From Owenia fusiformis (lineage: Eukaryota > Annelida > Polychaeta > Sabellida > Oweniidae): a DNA stretch of 64,000 nt. The notes beneath the pieces were generated by a model, which saw nothing but the letters and a program-made list of their open reading frames with translations, ran no database searches and was not told where the DNA came from. The translations under genes and the position numbers were made by a program. This document shows positions 40,863 through 53,284 of the stretch, in pieces. The stretch is taken from positions 37,825,375 to 37,889,374 of the forward strand of contig CAIIXF020000005.1 of the NCBI GenBank assembly GCA_903813345.2, written 5' to 3'. Each line of letters begins with the position of its first letter. Positions within the stretch are counted from its first letter, which is position 1.

Positions 40863-41454
40863 AGGCCCCGTATAAAGTTTAATACACCTCTTTGATAGCA
40901 TAATCGAATGTTACCAAAATGTGGTATGAGAAACATTTCAATTTAATTTCAAAAAGTTGATTTTGAAGGACTTCTAGTTCAAAAATTGTGAATTTGTCAA
41001 GTAAAGTTTTAGTAGTACGAACATATATTGCCACCAGCGTGTATTGGATGTTGAAAAATTAAGATGTTCAGAAAATTGATTGAAAATAAAACTAGAACTC
41101 ATAAGCGCAAAAAGTGGTTCAGAGGAAAAAAGCATTTTAAAATCCCATAATCTACATAACAATTGAAAACTTATTTTCAGCCTGGCTAGTCCAACAGTAT
41201 TGCTTTAAGTTGAGCATATTCAGGAAATATGTGTACGGAAAAAGTTGACACCTTTTTACATAATATTTTGCCACCTGAATGACAACACAGCGTGTTTGTG
41301 ACATCACAACTTTTTAAAAAATGCTAAAATGTCGAGAAGTTATAAGATGGACTTTTCAAAAGTTGCATTTTTAAAAAGTCTCACATTGTTTTGCAATTCA
41401 TGAAAAGCAATGTTTAAATGAATAAACTATATGTTCAAACCGTACACTGGCCTC
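40863..41454. mobile_element. TTAA-flanked element, 592 bp
   Basis: TTAA at 40859-40862 and 41455-41458. Ends AGGCCCCGTATAAAGTTTAA and, inverted, GAGGCCAGTGTACGGTTTGA. The target and ends fit piggyBac- or Kolobok-type elements. No transposase. A related start, TTAAAGGCCCTATGTAAAG, occurs at about 41672. Confidence 0.65.
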
Positions 41455-42188
41455 TTAATAGGATGGAGGAAGGGCATGTTATAGACAGTGTTTCTTTATA
41501 CGTTGGGTCGCAGTACCTTGATTGGGGGGTTGTGGTCTGAGATGCCCCATTTTCTTTGTGTGTCTTACAATACTTTTTGTTATTCAGCAGTTGGGTTTCC
41601 AGAACTAGATTTTGACCTTGACTTTTGGCTTTCAACATTTTGACTTTACTCTTCTCCACATATTAGTCCTTTAAAGGCCCTATGTAAAGTTTTAAAATAT
41701 GTTAATATCATTCAATTACTATTCATGACTTTAAAAGTTATTTTAGAGATTAAGAAAAATTATTTTGTGAAAAAAGCTGTGAGCTTCTTATTTTTTAAAT
41801 ATTAAAATCTGAAAATTTCCTGCCATTTTTCAAATAAAAGTTGAAATCATTAATCATCAAATATTGCACTATGCAGTGCAAAACACATTATCATTGAAAA
41901 ATATTTCAATAAACACCCAAGGTAGAAGGAAAATGTACATATGCTACGCCAGCTCGTTTTTTGATAACTACTTCTACCGTTGGACTAATTAACAAAAATG
42001 ATGGTTATCCGCAACTGATATATCCATTGCATGGACATGATGGAGTAGGTAATTTTCCTTGGTATCTTTTAAAAACAAATTGTCGGGTTTTCTGAATATT
42101 CATTATGAAAAATAGATTATTCACATTGCAGACAAGTCGTCCAACCCTACCCCGTGACGTTATCGTAAAATAATTCTTGGGCTCCTGT

Positions 42189-42826
42189 TGTTACGCGGAA
42201 TATGGCATACAATTATGGTTGCGCGGTATTTGTGATACGGGTGAATATGCCGTACTCACCTGCGGTATATGGCATATTCCGCAGGTGAGTATGCGATATT
42301 CCGCAGTGAATATGCGATACATTGATTTCAGTGAATACCCGATACTCACCTGCAGAATATGTCATACTCACTTGCGGAATATGCCATATACAGCAGGTGA
42401 ATATGACATATTCCGCAGGTAAAAACGTGATACAGAGAGACTTGGTTTGATTGGTTGCGAGAATCAACTCTAAATGTAAAACTACGCTGGACTACCTATA
42501 TTGTTAGTGCGTCGAGTACTTATATATGAATCCTTGATTGATTGGGTAAGTTTATTACATGAGATTGGTGAGTGATACTTCTGCATACGTTGATATATTC
42601 GATAAACTGTACTGCTGATTCAGTAATCATTACAACAATTTATAAAGTTTTACTTGTTCGAATTCAGTCAATACAATTGACAATTGCGTACTTAATTCCG
42701 TATCACGTTCTTATTGGTTAGTATGTATGCCATATACCGCAGGTGAATCTGTCATACACCGCAAGTCAATATGCCATATTCGTTGCGGAATATGGCATAT
42801 TTTTGTATCGTGTTTACCGCGTTACA
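42189..42826. mobile_element. Second solo-LTR-like element, 638 bp
   Basis: Same family and orientation as 36825-37444. Starts TGTTACGCGG, ends CCGCGTTACA; 5-bp duplication CCTGT (42184-42188, 42827-42831). It carries clustered half-sites such as GCGGTATATGGCATATTCCG and CCGCAGGTGAGTATG. Confidence 0.88.
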
Positions 42827-43196
42827 CCTGTGTGTGAATAACCTCTAGTTTAAATGTGAAATGCGTTAAATATAGTGTTAGTAATTGAGCCGTTGCTGTA
42901 AACAAAAATCGTTATGTATGATATATAAATATGTTATTGGCAAATACGTATGTTATCGTTATATAAATGTTTTGGCACGTCATACACAAGTCAATATTAT
43001 GTGATATATTGTCACTTGGGTGTCATCTGCCTTTATGATAATGCGTGTTTTAATTTACCCCTGCAAAACAAGATCATTAACATTATAAAAAATGAATTAT
43101 TAAATGTAGAAAACCCCATAGGTGTTAATGATATTTTGTCTGAAATAGAATGTATGACGTATACTTAACTGTGGCGATAAATTAAAAACACGACAC

Positions 43197-43525
43197 TTGT
43201 TTTTATCACATGATCCGTAAAATGAAGCCCTCTGATTGGTCAGTTCTTGTGCTGTACCAATTTGTATTGCTACCGAGATTGTACCTATTGATCATCTCCA
43301 TAGCAATACAGAAAATATTGGTACGGAGGAGGCAATCTCAGTAGCAATACAGAGAATACAGAATATTTGCTAGGGATTATCTCCTAAGTAAAATGTATTA
43401 GCCTAAGATCATACGATAAAAACGTTATGCTCTCGATATTTTGTATTGGCACTTTTCTCTGTCTCGTTCCAACACAGAATTTCTTGAGCAGAATATATCC
43501 TGTATTGCACTTCAAATCATTCATT
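43197..43525. repeat. Dispersed repeat, copy 1
   Basis: Parallels 56630-56935 in the same orientation: AAATGAAGCC, TTGATCATCTCCAT, AAAATATTGGTACGGAGG, TGCTCTCGATATT, TTGCACTTCAAATCATTC. Internal short inverted repeats suggest a MITE. Confidence 0.85.
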
Positions 43526-43529
43526 GGGC

Positions 43530-44800
43530 CAAAAAAGGTAAACCCTTGAAACGAGCTATACCTCAATTTATTACCCACACTGATGGACTATATCCTCACA
43601 TGTTTTTAAGAAAGGTCTAAAGTTTTTGTGGGTGCCATAACAGTCACCCATTATCAAGTTAACTGTATAGTTAGTTAAACATTTATTTGAGTCCCACGCT
43701 GTAAAATAATAAATACAAATAAAAATCATGTTTTGCACTAAAATTGAGTCATGATAAAACAAATCTTCTTTCGGAAAGGCCTACAAAACTTCATTTTATG
43801 GCAATACCTTTCTAATGTACTTAGAATGTTCGAATGTTATTTCATCATATAAAATCACCATAGAAAGCCGCCTCTTTTAAATCCCGACACAACTCATTCT
43901 CACTTTTCTAATCTAAATGTTTATTTTCTCGAATGCGATATAGACGACCGATTTCCAGATAACAATGCGAGATTTTTAACCATCCTTTGAATAATTAAAT
44001 TTAGATACATATTATTGTCTGATTGATCATTCCATCGTGTACCGTGCAATACGACAATACAGATTCAAGAGACTAGTATCATCAATCGATTTAAAGAAAC
44101 ATATTCGTGATCAATGACAATGATAATTAACTCTAATGTCTGCAACCCTTTTTACTAACACTAATTCGCAAGACCAAATAACCCCCCCCCCTCCAAGATG
44201 GTCAAATCGGGGTCAATGTGCCTTAGGGGGTGCCAAAAAATGCAATATTTCCTAAAATAATTATCTATTAACTTTCAAATTATATAAAAATCCAGGTAAT
44301 CTTTTCTTGAACTACGTAAAGTGTCCTTTATGTACTTTCAAAGATAGCAGTTATCGCGAAAACGCATCAATGGAATGCGTTATTGAATAATTAAAGTCAA
44401 GTCAATCGACATTTCTTGGTCCAACGATTTTAATGGAGAGCAGTCTCCATCAAAATTTAAAATGTTAATAACTTTTTAGCAAATCATTTATTTTCTTAGG
44501 ATTCAACGGATCCTTGTTACACCCAACGAATGATGTTCGTTTTGATATATAAATCAGCAAAATCCATCCATAGATCTTTCGGACTTTTAATGATTTAATT
44601 TTCGGGATATTTTGCTAAAATCCCCCATAGGCCGCCATTATAAACTTTGAAAAAACTCAAATCCTCATCATTTCATATTCGTTAAGTGATCTGAACAACT
44701 CCAATCGCTTAGGATTCAACGGATTCTAAGAGATCAAAGCTAATACAATATGTTGAAAGCCCCCGTTTCAATATTTGCCACATAATCTTTCGGCCTTTAG
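43530..44800. other. No gene seen
   Basis: AT-rich sequence with short frames only. 44180-44220 has a poly-C run. No element boundary was identified. Confidence 0.55.
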
Positions 44801-44807
44801 TGTTATA

Positions 44808-45027
44808 AATTTGTAACGACCCTTGGGCACGCTCGTCGGGGAGCTGTAGTGTACCGAGCCAGATACTAGACTCGAAAGAGAATGTGCTAAATTCAATGCC
44901 CCGTACGGGAATCGAACCCAGGACCTCTCGCTCTCAGAGTCAGACGCTCTACCCCTGAGCCATAAAGGCTAGCCACTATAGCTGAGACTGTAGTAGCGAG
45001 TTGCTATCGAAGGTCATTACAAATTTG
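44808..45027 (-). mobile_element. tRNA-like SINE or tRNA pseudogene
   Basis: The minus strand at 44968-44899 has an A-box-like TGGCTCAGGGG, a pairing D-arm (GCTC...GAGC) and a perfect B box GGTTCGATTCC. The acceptor and anticodon stems pair poorly, so a functional tRNA is unlikely. The unit is bounded by 15-bp inverted ends AAATTTGTAACGACC / AAATTTGTAATGACC. Confidence 0.65.
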
Positions 45028-45043
45028 TCAATACTTTGACCAT

Positions 45044-45856
45044 TAACCCCCCTATCACACCAAACTAGTTCTTATCCATTCTTGCCAGTCCTACGAAAAC
45101 GTCGTAAAATGGGCTCAATCTGGCGGTGGTCGGGAAATATGTCTAAAATAATTAGCTACTTCGTTCATAAACAGTCCTCAATACGTCCATCTCATTCGCA
45201 GTTCGTTCAGGTCGCAGCACATCGGTGTGCAACGTCGTATAACGCGTCCCTTAGTCTAGAAGGTCATCATGACCTGATTACAGAACGGTATGGTCGCCAT
45301 CGAATTTTGAATCGATTCTAAAATCACCTTCCCATCTGAGAACGTTCATGAAGTTCGTAAATAGACCTTACAAAGTTGCAGTTACGTTCATTCCGTTCGC
45401 ACACAGTTTAAAACCAGTTTTGAAGAACGCAGTGGCAACTTGTTTGGTGTGATAGCTATATGTTTGCTAACTCGTTCATGATCGAGCAGTCTTAAATACG
45501 TTCTTAATCAGTTTAAACCCGTTTGCAATTAGTTCAACCTCGTTCTCAATTCGTCCTAAGACAGTTCAACTCGTTGTTAAAACGTCCCTAGTAGGATTAA
45601 AGTACGACGGTTCCGTTCGTAGTACGTCCAGCTCGTCGTTAGTACGTTGTCACTCGTTCTAATTGTACAACGTATCGACCACGAGAACATTTTGAACATG
45701 CCGTTCTAAGTTCTAGAGGACCTACCCGTTCGAGTACGTTCGATGACGTTTGTAAATAGACCCCAAACCGTTCTAAATACGTCCAGTCCGTTCGTACCCA
45801 GTTGAAGCCCGTTTTCGAGAACGTAGTGAAAACTAGTTTGGTGTGATAGTAGGGTT
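45044..45856. mobile_element. MITE, 813 bp, with duplicated half
   Basis: Terminal inverted repeats contain CTATCACACCAAACTAGTT on both ends, beginning TAACCC. An internal copy of the right end (TTGTTTGGTGTGATAGC) at 45439-45456 divides the element into two similar halves. The interior is a loose array of CGTTCG/AGTTC words. Confidence 0.8.
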
Positions 45857-45859
45857 ATG

Positions 45860-46780
45860 ACGTACTGAATCCGAGTTTCATTGTCCCGGGATTCATGACG
45901 CTATTTCCATTATTCTACGCCATGTACCAATAACAATTAGTGATTTAGTAAGAAAATAGATATTTGCTGACGTAATTGTTATTCCAATATTTTCAAGTTT
46001 CACAGAGATACAAAGTCTAAAACAATAAGTATCATTATAAACCTGAAGAGAAAAGACTTGCGAACGGTTCGCCCACCCATCATCCATAAAGTCACGTGAC
46101 AGACTATATACATAGGGTGTTATTTAATAATTTGTATTTGTACGTGGTAGTTTATCACTCATTTCCGTCAAAATAAGATTTGTGAATTCATTTTATGTGT
46201 TGTTTACTGTTACAGAGTCTTGCATGGTATCGTTCAATGTTTCGGATTGGCTGTATGCCATAGGGATAGCACAATCGAGACCCCTCTAGACTTTTTGCAT
46301 ATTGAGTTTCACCATATATTCATCCATCTACTTGCCATAGAAAAAGTCCCGAATCCCCCTCTTTCAGTATAAATTTTGCGATTGTGCTGGCCGATCTACA
46401 TTATTTTCGCGGAAATTAATTCAATCTGAAGTTTGAATATACCAGGAAAGTCCCCCTGTCCTCCTGATTGGTTGTTTCAAGGCGCTTGCCGCTTGTGTGA
46501 CTCAATGGGGATTCCCCTCGCTAGCCGAGGAATCGATTGTGTTTAATTCTGGAGGTTGGTTGTTCTGTTGATCATGATTTCAATATTTCGGCAATAATAT
46601 ACCCAAAAGTCATTCTCGAGATATATCCATGGTATGTGAGATTTTTGTTCCAATGAGGTTCGGATAGATGTTTCATTTCTTTCCGAGCATATGATACCAA
46701 GAACAAAAGAAGTGTCCGATGTGTTTTCTAAAACAATATAGAGAAACGTATATTTATCTAGTCAAATTATATTGTTATCA
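45860..46780. other. No gene seen
   Basis: Single-copy-looking sequence within this window. No frame or RNA gene recognised. Confidence 0.5.
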
Positions 46781-46799
46781 TTCAAAAGATGACCATTAA

Positions 46800-47330
46800 A
46801 CAGGCAATGCGTCTATTTTTGAAGGAAAAGGGACAAAATATTATTTGAGACATGTCACTCATACAGTCAATCAAATATGATAGAAACTTTAATTTGGGAT
46901 AATACTGAAGTGAAAAAAAAATTATTTGCATAGAAAACGGCATTTGAAGTTCAGAGATTGAAAAAAGTGAATTACCACTTTTCACAAAGTGTATGTTTTA
47001 AATAACTCTTGGATTAAAAGATGGCGTATGCTTGAAAATCCTATCAAAAATGAATGGAAAATTAATGCAAACAACAATGCCATCTATCTATGGCATTGCT
47101 AAAAACTTGACACATATAAATTGATAGATCAAAAATATTTTTTCATGATCTAGTGTCAACTCTGATGTGGTCTGTTTGAGCTGTTTTTGGTGTCAAATGA
47201 AAGATCAGGTACTTATTTATCCATTGGAAATACTATGAAGATCAAAAGTGAGACTTCATTTATGCACTTTGTCCCTTTAAATTAACAATGTTTAAAATTT
47301 TCAGAATTTTTTGATGGCTGGACACTGGAT
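46800..47330. repeat. Dispersed repeat, inverse copy of 52800-53260
   Basis: The reverse complement shares CTTTCATTTGACACCAA, ACAGCTCAAA, AAATATTTTTGATCT and CATTTGAAGTTCAGAGAT with 52800-53260. Confidence 0.85.
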
Positions 47331-48189
47331 TGTCATTGAGTCTTACTAGGGACGGAGACGTACATACTCTTAATGTTAGTCTTAGCTATTGATTTTCTCC
47401 ACCGAGTTTCCGATGTTGAAACAAGTTGTCTTCATTTTTATCGAGATGATGGTTGATCGGAATCAAGTTTATCACTCAGTGCAATCGCCAGTGAAAAAGT
47501 ATGTCGAAATGATTTGATTTACTACAAATATTTGGCTTTTTGTGACGGTGGTCTTGAGTTTAAAATCTGTTGAAAATAGTTGAAACTCTAACATGTCTAA
47601 TAGATGGCGGAAAAAAGGTCAGATCTTTTGATTTTGGTGGCTCTTTTTTCTAGAGACACTTTCTACTTCTAACATAGACATTTCTACTTCTAATGGGGAC
47701 ATTTGGAGTAATATCGTGGTGTAACTGAAATCATTTTTTCATACTAAATCCGAAGATTTCCATGTTTTTCAATTGAATTATATTGGGGCATTTAATTGTA
47801 GAGTTACCCCTTATCACGTAACCGTGCCCCTTAGGCCAAAATGCCCTAATACGTCACTTCCGCTGAAAAAAGTAGTATTCAAAAATAAATGTAGTCCCAA
47901 CACAATTGTGATCATGACGAGTCAGTAAGCTAGTATGTCAGTTGTCATCTTTTTGCAATGACAACATGCCATTTCTTCTGAAAATGCGTTTATTTGGGTT
48001 ATCTGAAGGAAAATTTCGAGTCAAGTGGCGTATTAATTTTGCCTTCATTTTTGTGAATTTAAATTTGTGTCGGCAGAGAGAGGGGGTAATGTCACAATTG
48101 ACCAATTCATATCCAGCAATCGTAATGTTAAATCGGACATCACCTTATCTCCTAACTGGTACTATTACTGAGATTTCGTATCAACACTT

Positions 48190-48770
48190 TAGTCTACTTT
48201 ACTCCCGTCGAGAGCTACTTAGATTTTGAAAGTATAGCTCTCTATCGCTAGAATCAACAGCTTAAGAATCCTGACTTCAAAGAAAATTTCAGGGAATTCA
48301 GCTGACTCATGTTGCAAATTATATACCTGAAAATGTATCCTACATCGCCATCTTTCATTCAGCTCAACTATAGACGTCTCACTGCCCTATGTATCGATCA
48401 GGACTTCATTTTATTGGTCGTGTCAAAAGTTTTGGCCAGGTATATTCAATATGGCGGCTTGACGTTTCCCAAGTTGCGCATGCGTCGATAGTATTTCCGT
48501 TTAACCGCCATATTGGAAATGGGTATCGAACAATAAACGATTAGAACTCCTGATCGCCATAGAAGCACATCCGCGATCCTACATGCACGGGGAAAGTAGA
48601 CACATATGAGCCCATAATGTAGGCTACAGTTTGAGACAAACAGCAAGCCGTTGACTGGCGCTGATCAAAATAAGATGTCACAATTCTTCAGCTGGGAGAT
48701 CCTCACGATGGAGAGCTATACTTTCAAAATCTAACATGGTAGCTCTCGACGTGAGTAAAGTCTACTAAAT
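48190..48770. mobile_element. DNA element with about 60-bp terminal inverted repeats
   Basis: The left AGTCTACTTTACTCCCGTCG and GATTTTGAAAGTATAGCTCT are mirrored at 48705-48768. An inner hairpin near 48450-48520 pairs CAATATGGCGG with CCGCCATATTGG. The target duplication is unclear (possibly TA). Confidence 0.75.
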
Positions 48771-48779
48771 TAATGTTTA

Positions 48780-49920
48780 AAACTCATATATGTGAGCGTT
48801 AATGCAGGGGCATTTCATACAGGCTATAAACACCGCCCTTTCATCAAATGTGTTTTCTGGTTTCCTTAATTTCGCCAATTTTTTAAGAAATTGATGGATA
48901 ATTTCAAGATTATATGATCAGACACATAAACATGGCATATACCACATTAGTTTCTCATATTTAGTTGTTGTTTTTTAGTTGTTGTTTTTTGTTGAACCAT
49001 ATATTACGTACATGGATAACTGTATTTTATTTACAAGTAGGCTGCATCTTGTATTGCCAAAACATAGCATCAAGTTTCACTAGAGCTGCATAGAACACTT
49101 CTTATCAGATGTGTTGACAGCTCCCCTGATAAAGAAAGTGTCTGGTAATTTCTGGATTTGTATTTTAAAAAGTAGATCCTATTGAGTTTAGTGTCAAGAT
49201 GTAGCTTAGACATAGCTTTAGAACCTCAGATAGGCCAGTGAGGCCATATAAATCCATAACTCGAGATAAAAAGTCAGGCGTTTGCCCTTTTGCCCATTGA
49301 TGGTGACGTGAATTAGGGCAGTTTTGCCTTATGTATCAGCTATTAGTGGAGTGATACCATTACGGCGTGTATCGAAAATGAACATGTTTACGACAGTTGC
49401 TTCATAGAGAAACACCTGCAACAACATTGTATTCCATTTCATTTTCTTTCATACTGTCTAACTCTAAAACTCTAAACATATCACATTGAAATCAGTTTCA
49501 AAATAGCCCACCATCAAAAGCAAAACCAAATTTAACGACATTTAATTTTGAAATAGAGGTCGCCACATGCAAAATTGATCAGCGAACAAAAGGTGAAAAT
49601 CTAGACATTTGTTCTCCGAATATACCTCCTAACTCTCGTTACAGGGGATCTGGAGCTTCATCTATATTGATTTGGTAAGCCATTGCTTTGTTATATCATA
49701 TTTGTGCTGAGTTTTCATTCTTGGAATTACTGAAAATTGACGCTAAAAAATCGGTACCCTGACATCTATTCAATTTGGGACACAAAAATTTAAATGTTTA
49801 TCAACCAGTGTAGATTAATCTTTGCATTCATAGATTGCAGGGCAAGCATATCATTATATTGTTGGAGTTTAGTCACCACTTTATTTTACAAATCCCACAA
49901 AAGGATTGCAACACCATAGA
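48780..49920. other. No gene seen
   Basis: Intergenic. A short direct repeat TTTAGTTGTTGTTTTT occurs near 48960-48990; nothing else was recognised. Confidence 0.5.
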
Positions 49921-49929
49921 TCAAGTATA

Positions 49930-51187
49930 CAGTTGGGGACAAAAATAAATGACAGGTCGATTTTCGATCACCATTTCTTACTCTACCGAGCTGACAGAAG
50001 TCAGCTCTGGGAAGTTGGATGTATGTGAACTTGAAAAGAATAAATCGAGCCCATTTTGACTAAACGCTGTACTGAGTAGCGTTTATAATACGCTATATAT
50101 TTGAATCAATACATAATTTATTTGTTGTTACCTTATTTTGTTCCTTCAACAGTCTGTTGTTGTAGTAAATCAATGTTCTTGTAGACATCAAAACTTTTGA
50201 ATTTAGATTCCAGCCATTTTAGGTCACGCGAGATCTCGTGACTTTCGAAAGTAAAAATTTGCTACAAAATAACTCGCACTAGCTAAATATGATATAGTCA
50301 CGTGATCTCTCAGCGGTAATACCCATGCGCACAGGGGGGGAGATTTCCCAAAGATGCCCTATCATATTAGCACGTTCGAAAACAAATTTTATAAACAGGC
50401 TTCAATTTGCCGTTAAAATGGATCTCCAAATGTTCACTGTAGTTTTATGAGTATTCTGTACAAGTATGGATTGAGTAACTTCAATAGTATTACCGTAGGC
50501 TTGAAATGATGATGTTGAACTGATGTTAACGCCATTCCCACGATTTCAAATTTAACTTTGCGCATGCGCAGCAATGAGAGAGCACGCGCTAAGGTTTGTT
50601 CACGTGATCGAATCCTGCAATTTCATTGGAGATGGTGCAAGAGATGATGTAATGGGGAATCCCCGAATACGATAGAATATGAAAGAATTATGGGAGCTAC
50701 TCACTCCTCCTGCCATGCGCATAAAAGTACAATGCGCATGTGCACGCATGCGTAAAAAGTTAAAAAATGGTGCGCGCCAGATTTGGAATTTCTCCATTTT
50801 AACTGCAATTACACAAGAAGTAGGACTTATTGTCACCACGCGTGATGAAAAGGGCAAGTTACATTCAATTATCTTCTTAAATACCGTTTCTTATTCCAGC
50901 GCGCCTGCTGGAAGTTGGAGAAAACCGCTTCACAGGACGGTATATTCTAACGGTGCTTCAGCTGGCTTTTGAGCCAGCTGTGTTCAGTAAACCATTTCCT
51001 AATTATGGTGGTCTGAAAGCCCATAATTTCTAATATTGTCTAGATACATATCCCTTAAAATTTGTATATTTTACATTTTGTATAATCTCATCCACTGATT
51101 TATGGCCTCTTGTAAATTCTCTTATTTTTAACATGGGAAATCCTCACTTCAGCAAATCCACCTGTCATTTATTTATGTCCCCAACTG
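49930..51187. mobile_element. Tc1/mariner-type non-autonomous element, 1258 bp
   Basis: TA on both sides (49928-49929, 51188-51189). Ends CAGTTGGGGACAAAAATAAA and, inverted, CAGTTGGGGACATAAATAAA, extending to ATGACAGGT. An internal CG-rich part (50520-50970) gives open frames on both strands without recognisable domains. Confidence 0.82.
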
Positions 51188-51937
51188 TAACATCATATTG
51201 GGTTGATTTTTCAAAGGACCCCCACAACTGCTTGTGTATCGAAATTTTGGGGTTGAAAGTAAGCTAGTCTAGTGGCATGCAGTCCTAATTTCGACCGTTA
51301 ATTTGAATTTTTGACCTACAGGATGTTTGAAAATCAAGGATTACGAGTCTCATACTGCACCGTTTTTCTTCAAACTTGTTCCATTCAAAGCATAACAAAA
51401 ATCCCCTCCCTCCCCTAAATGTTTATTGGCTAATTCAAATCGGATGCGGTAAAAAACCAAACGCCAATTTGTGAATGTTCGGGGTATTACGTTCGCCCTT
51501 GTTCTAGCTAGTCAGGAGATGAAATCGAGTTTATGATTATTAATTTTAAGGCGTGATCTTTCTCTCTGATCATTTTTTGTTATTGTTTGTGTTTTTAAAA
51601 TTAATGCAGTTATCAAAGGGAAGCACTATTATTATCGATAAACATTTATTCACTGTGTGTTGTTCCATGAATTTTAGTTATAATCACTTTAAATAGTTAC
51701 CCCTAGATGGCATTTAGGCATGAACGTAATCAGGTGAAGAAATTTGTAAGTACGAAAGAAATCTAGATCATATTCATCATGCATTTTTGAAATTTTAGTG
51801 TCATATACCCTGATACACTACAGGTTTATTAGTATAATGACATGAAGTGCATTTTGATTTATATTATGTCTTTTCTCACTACACTTTTTATCCCAGACAT
51901 GTCATACTTTTAGGAGGGGGCCCAACATAATCTTATA

Positions 51938-52028
51938 CTGTACTCCCGGTATTTTTCGGTTGCGATTTAGTTTCGTGTTTTCTCAAAATCTGCGAAATTA
52001 AAACTTGCAAAATTAACCGGGAGTACAG
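51938..52028. mobile_element. Tiny MITE, 91 bp, TA target
   Basis: Ends CTGTACTCCCGGT and ACCGGGAGTACAG with TA on both sides; the arms stay partly complementary inward (AATTTCG, CGAAATT-type words). Confidence 0.8.
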
Positions 52029-52799
52029 TATTCCTGCAACATAGCAATAAGAAGAAATATACCTTATTACATTCTTTACTTGGTCTTTTCCTCATCATTG
52101 TTTTGGGGATACAAACCAGATTTTGCTTGGACAGACATAACAACCAATGCTGTTACTGCACATATATCAAGAAACAAACCATTTCAGTATATGTACGGTT
52201 ACATGTATATTCATCAGGGATCAAGAACTCCTGACATTTTTACAATATTGCGGAGATTTTAAAAGTAAATTCAGTTGACTGTTCTGATTCTGATTTATAT
52301 TTAACAATCTAGGATGTATTTTAATACCAATTGATCTTTTTCCATATAAATAGAAAATAGATGGCATCATGGGTATTGGTCGGGCTTGAGTAGGACTAGA
52401 ATACATGTAAATGTATTACCAGAGTCACTTATTTTCTTGATTTAATAAATAATTCAATTTGGACCAACTTAAAACACCATTGGGATATAACTATATTATC
52501 TTATTGACATGTGGATTGTGATTTCACATTAAAAGTGTGATCCTTGTAAGAGTAAATGAACTTTTAAAGGTTTTTCAGCCTTGTGTCAATGTGGATTTAG
52601 CCCGACCTTTTTAGACAACTAGAAAATCATTAGAATTTGAATAAAGGTAAATAATGGTGCGATTCAAAGTTGTTTTGATAGAAAATTACACACAGAATTA
52701 AAATATGCCATAAAGTAGAAGAAAATGTTAGTCTTTAATGATAAAAAATGCAGATCTTAAAATCTCATTAAAAACGAGACTTTAACAAGATTTCAAAGC

Positions 52800-53260
52800 T
52801 ATATGGAAAAAGGACCATTAAAGGCCCACTTTGGGAATTTTCAAAATTTTGGGGTAAAATAAAGACTTACATTTAAATTTCATAGTATGTCCAATGTATT
52901 GATAAGAACCATATCTTTCATTTGACACCAATAACAGCTCAAATGGACCACATCAAAGCTTACAATAAATTATCAAAAATATTTTTGATCTGCCAAGCTT
53001 TAATATGAAGTTTTTATCAATGTCATTGAAAGATGGCGAAGTTGTTTGTATTACATGATACATTCATTTTAATAGAAGTGTCTCCATCTTTTACATCAAT
53101 CTAGTCATTTATAACATGCACTTTGTTTAACATGTGCATGTATGTCTAATGATCTCTGAACTTCAAATGCTTTTTTCTATGTGAGTTATTTTTTTCTTGG
53201 TCTAATATCAAAGCAAATCAAACTTTGTGTCATATTTGAGCAAGTGTGTGAGTAACATGT
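52800..53260. repeat. Dispersed repeat, inverse copy of 46800-47330
   Basis: See 46800-47330. Contains TTAAAGG near its start, in common with the other TTAAAGGG-starting repeats of the window. Confidence 0.8.
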
Positions 53261-53284
53261 TTCAACGATTACTTTTTTGTTATC

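Noticed and set aside
44899-44968. Functional tRNA gene
   Set aside because: The B box and D-arm are good, but the acceptor stem has three mispairs in seven and the anticodon stem does not pair.
50600-50972. Opposed ORFs of 85 and 97 codons
   Set aside because: Inside a non-autonomous Tc1/mariner-type element, open on both strands, with no recognisable domain.
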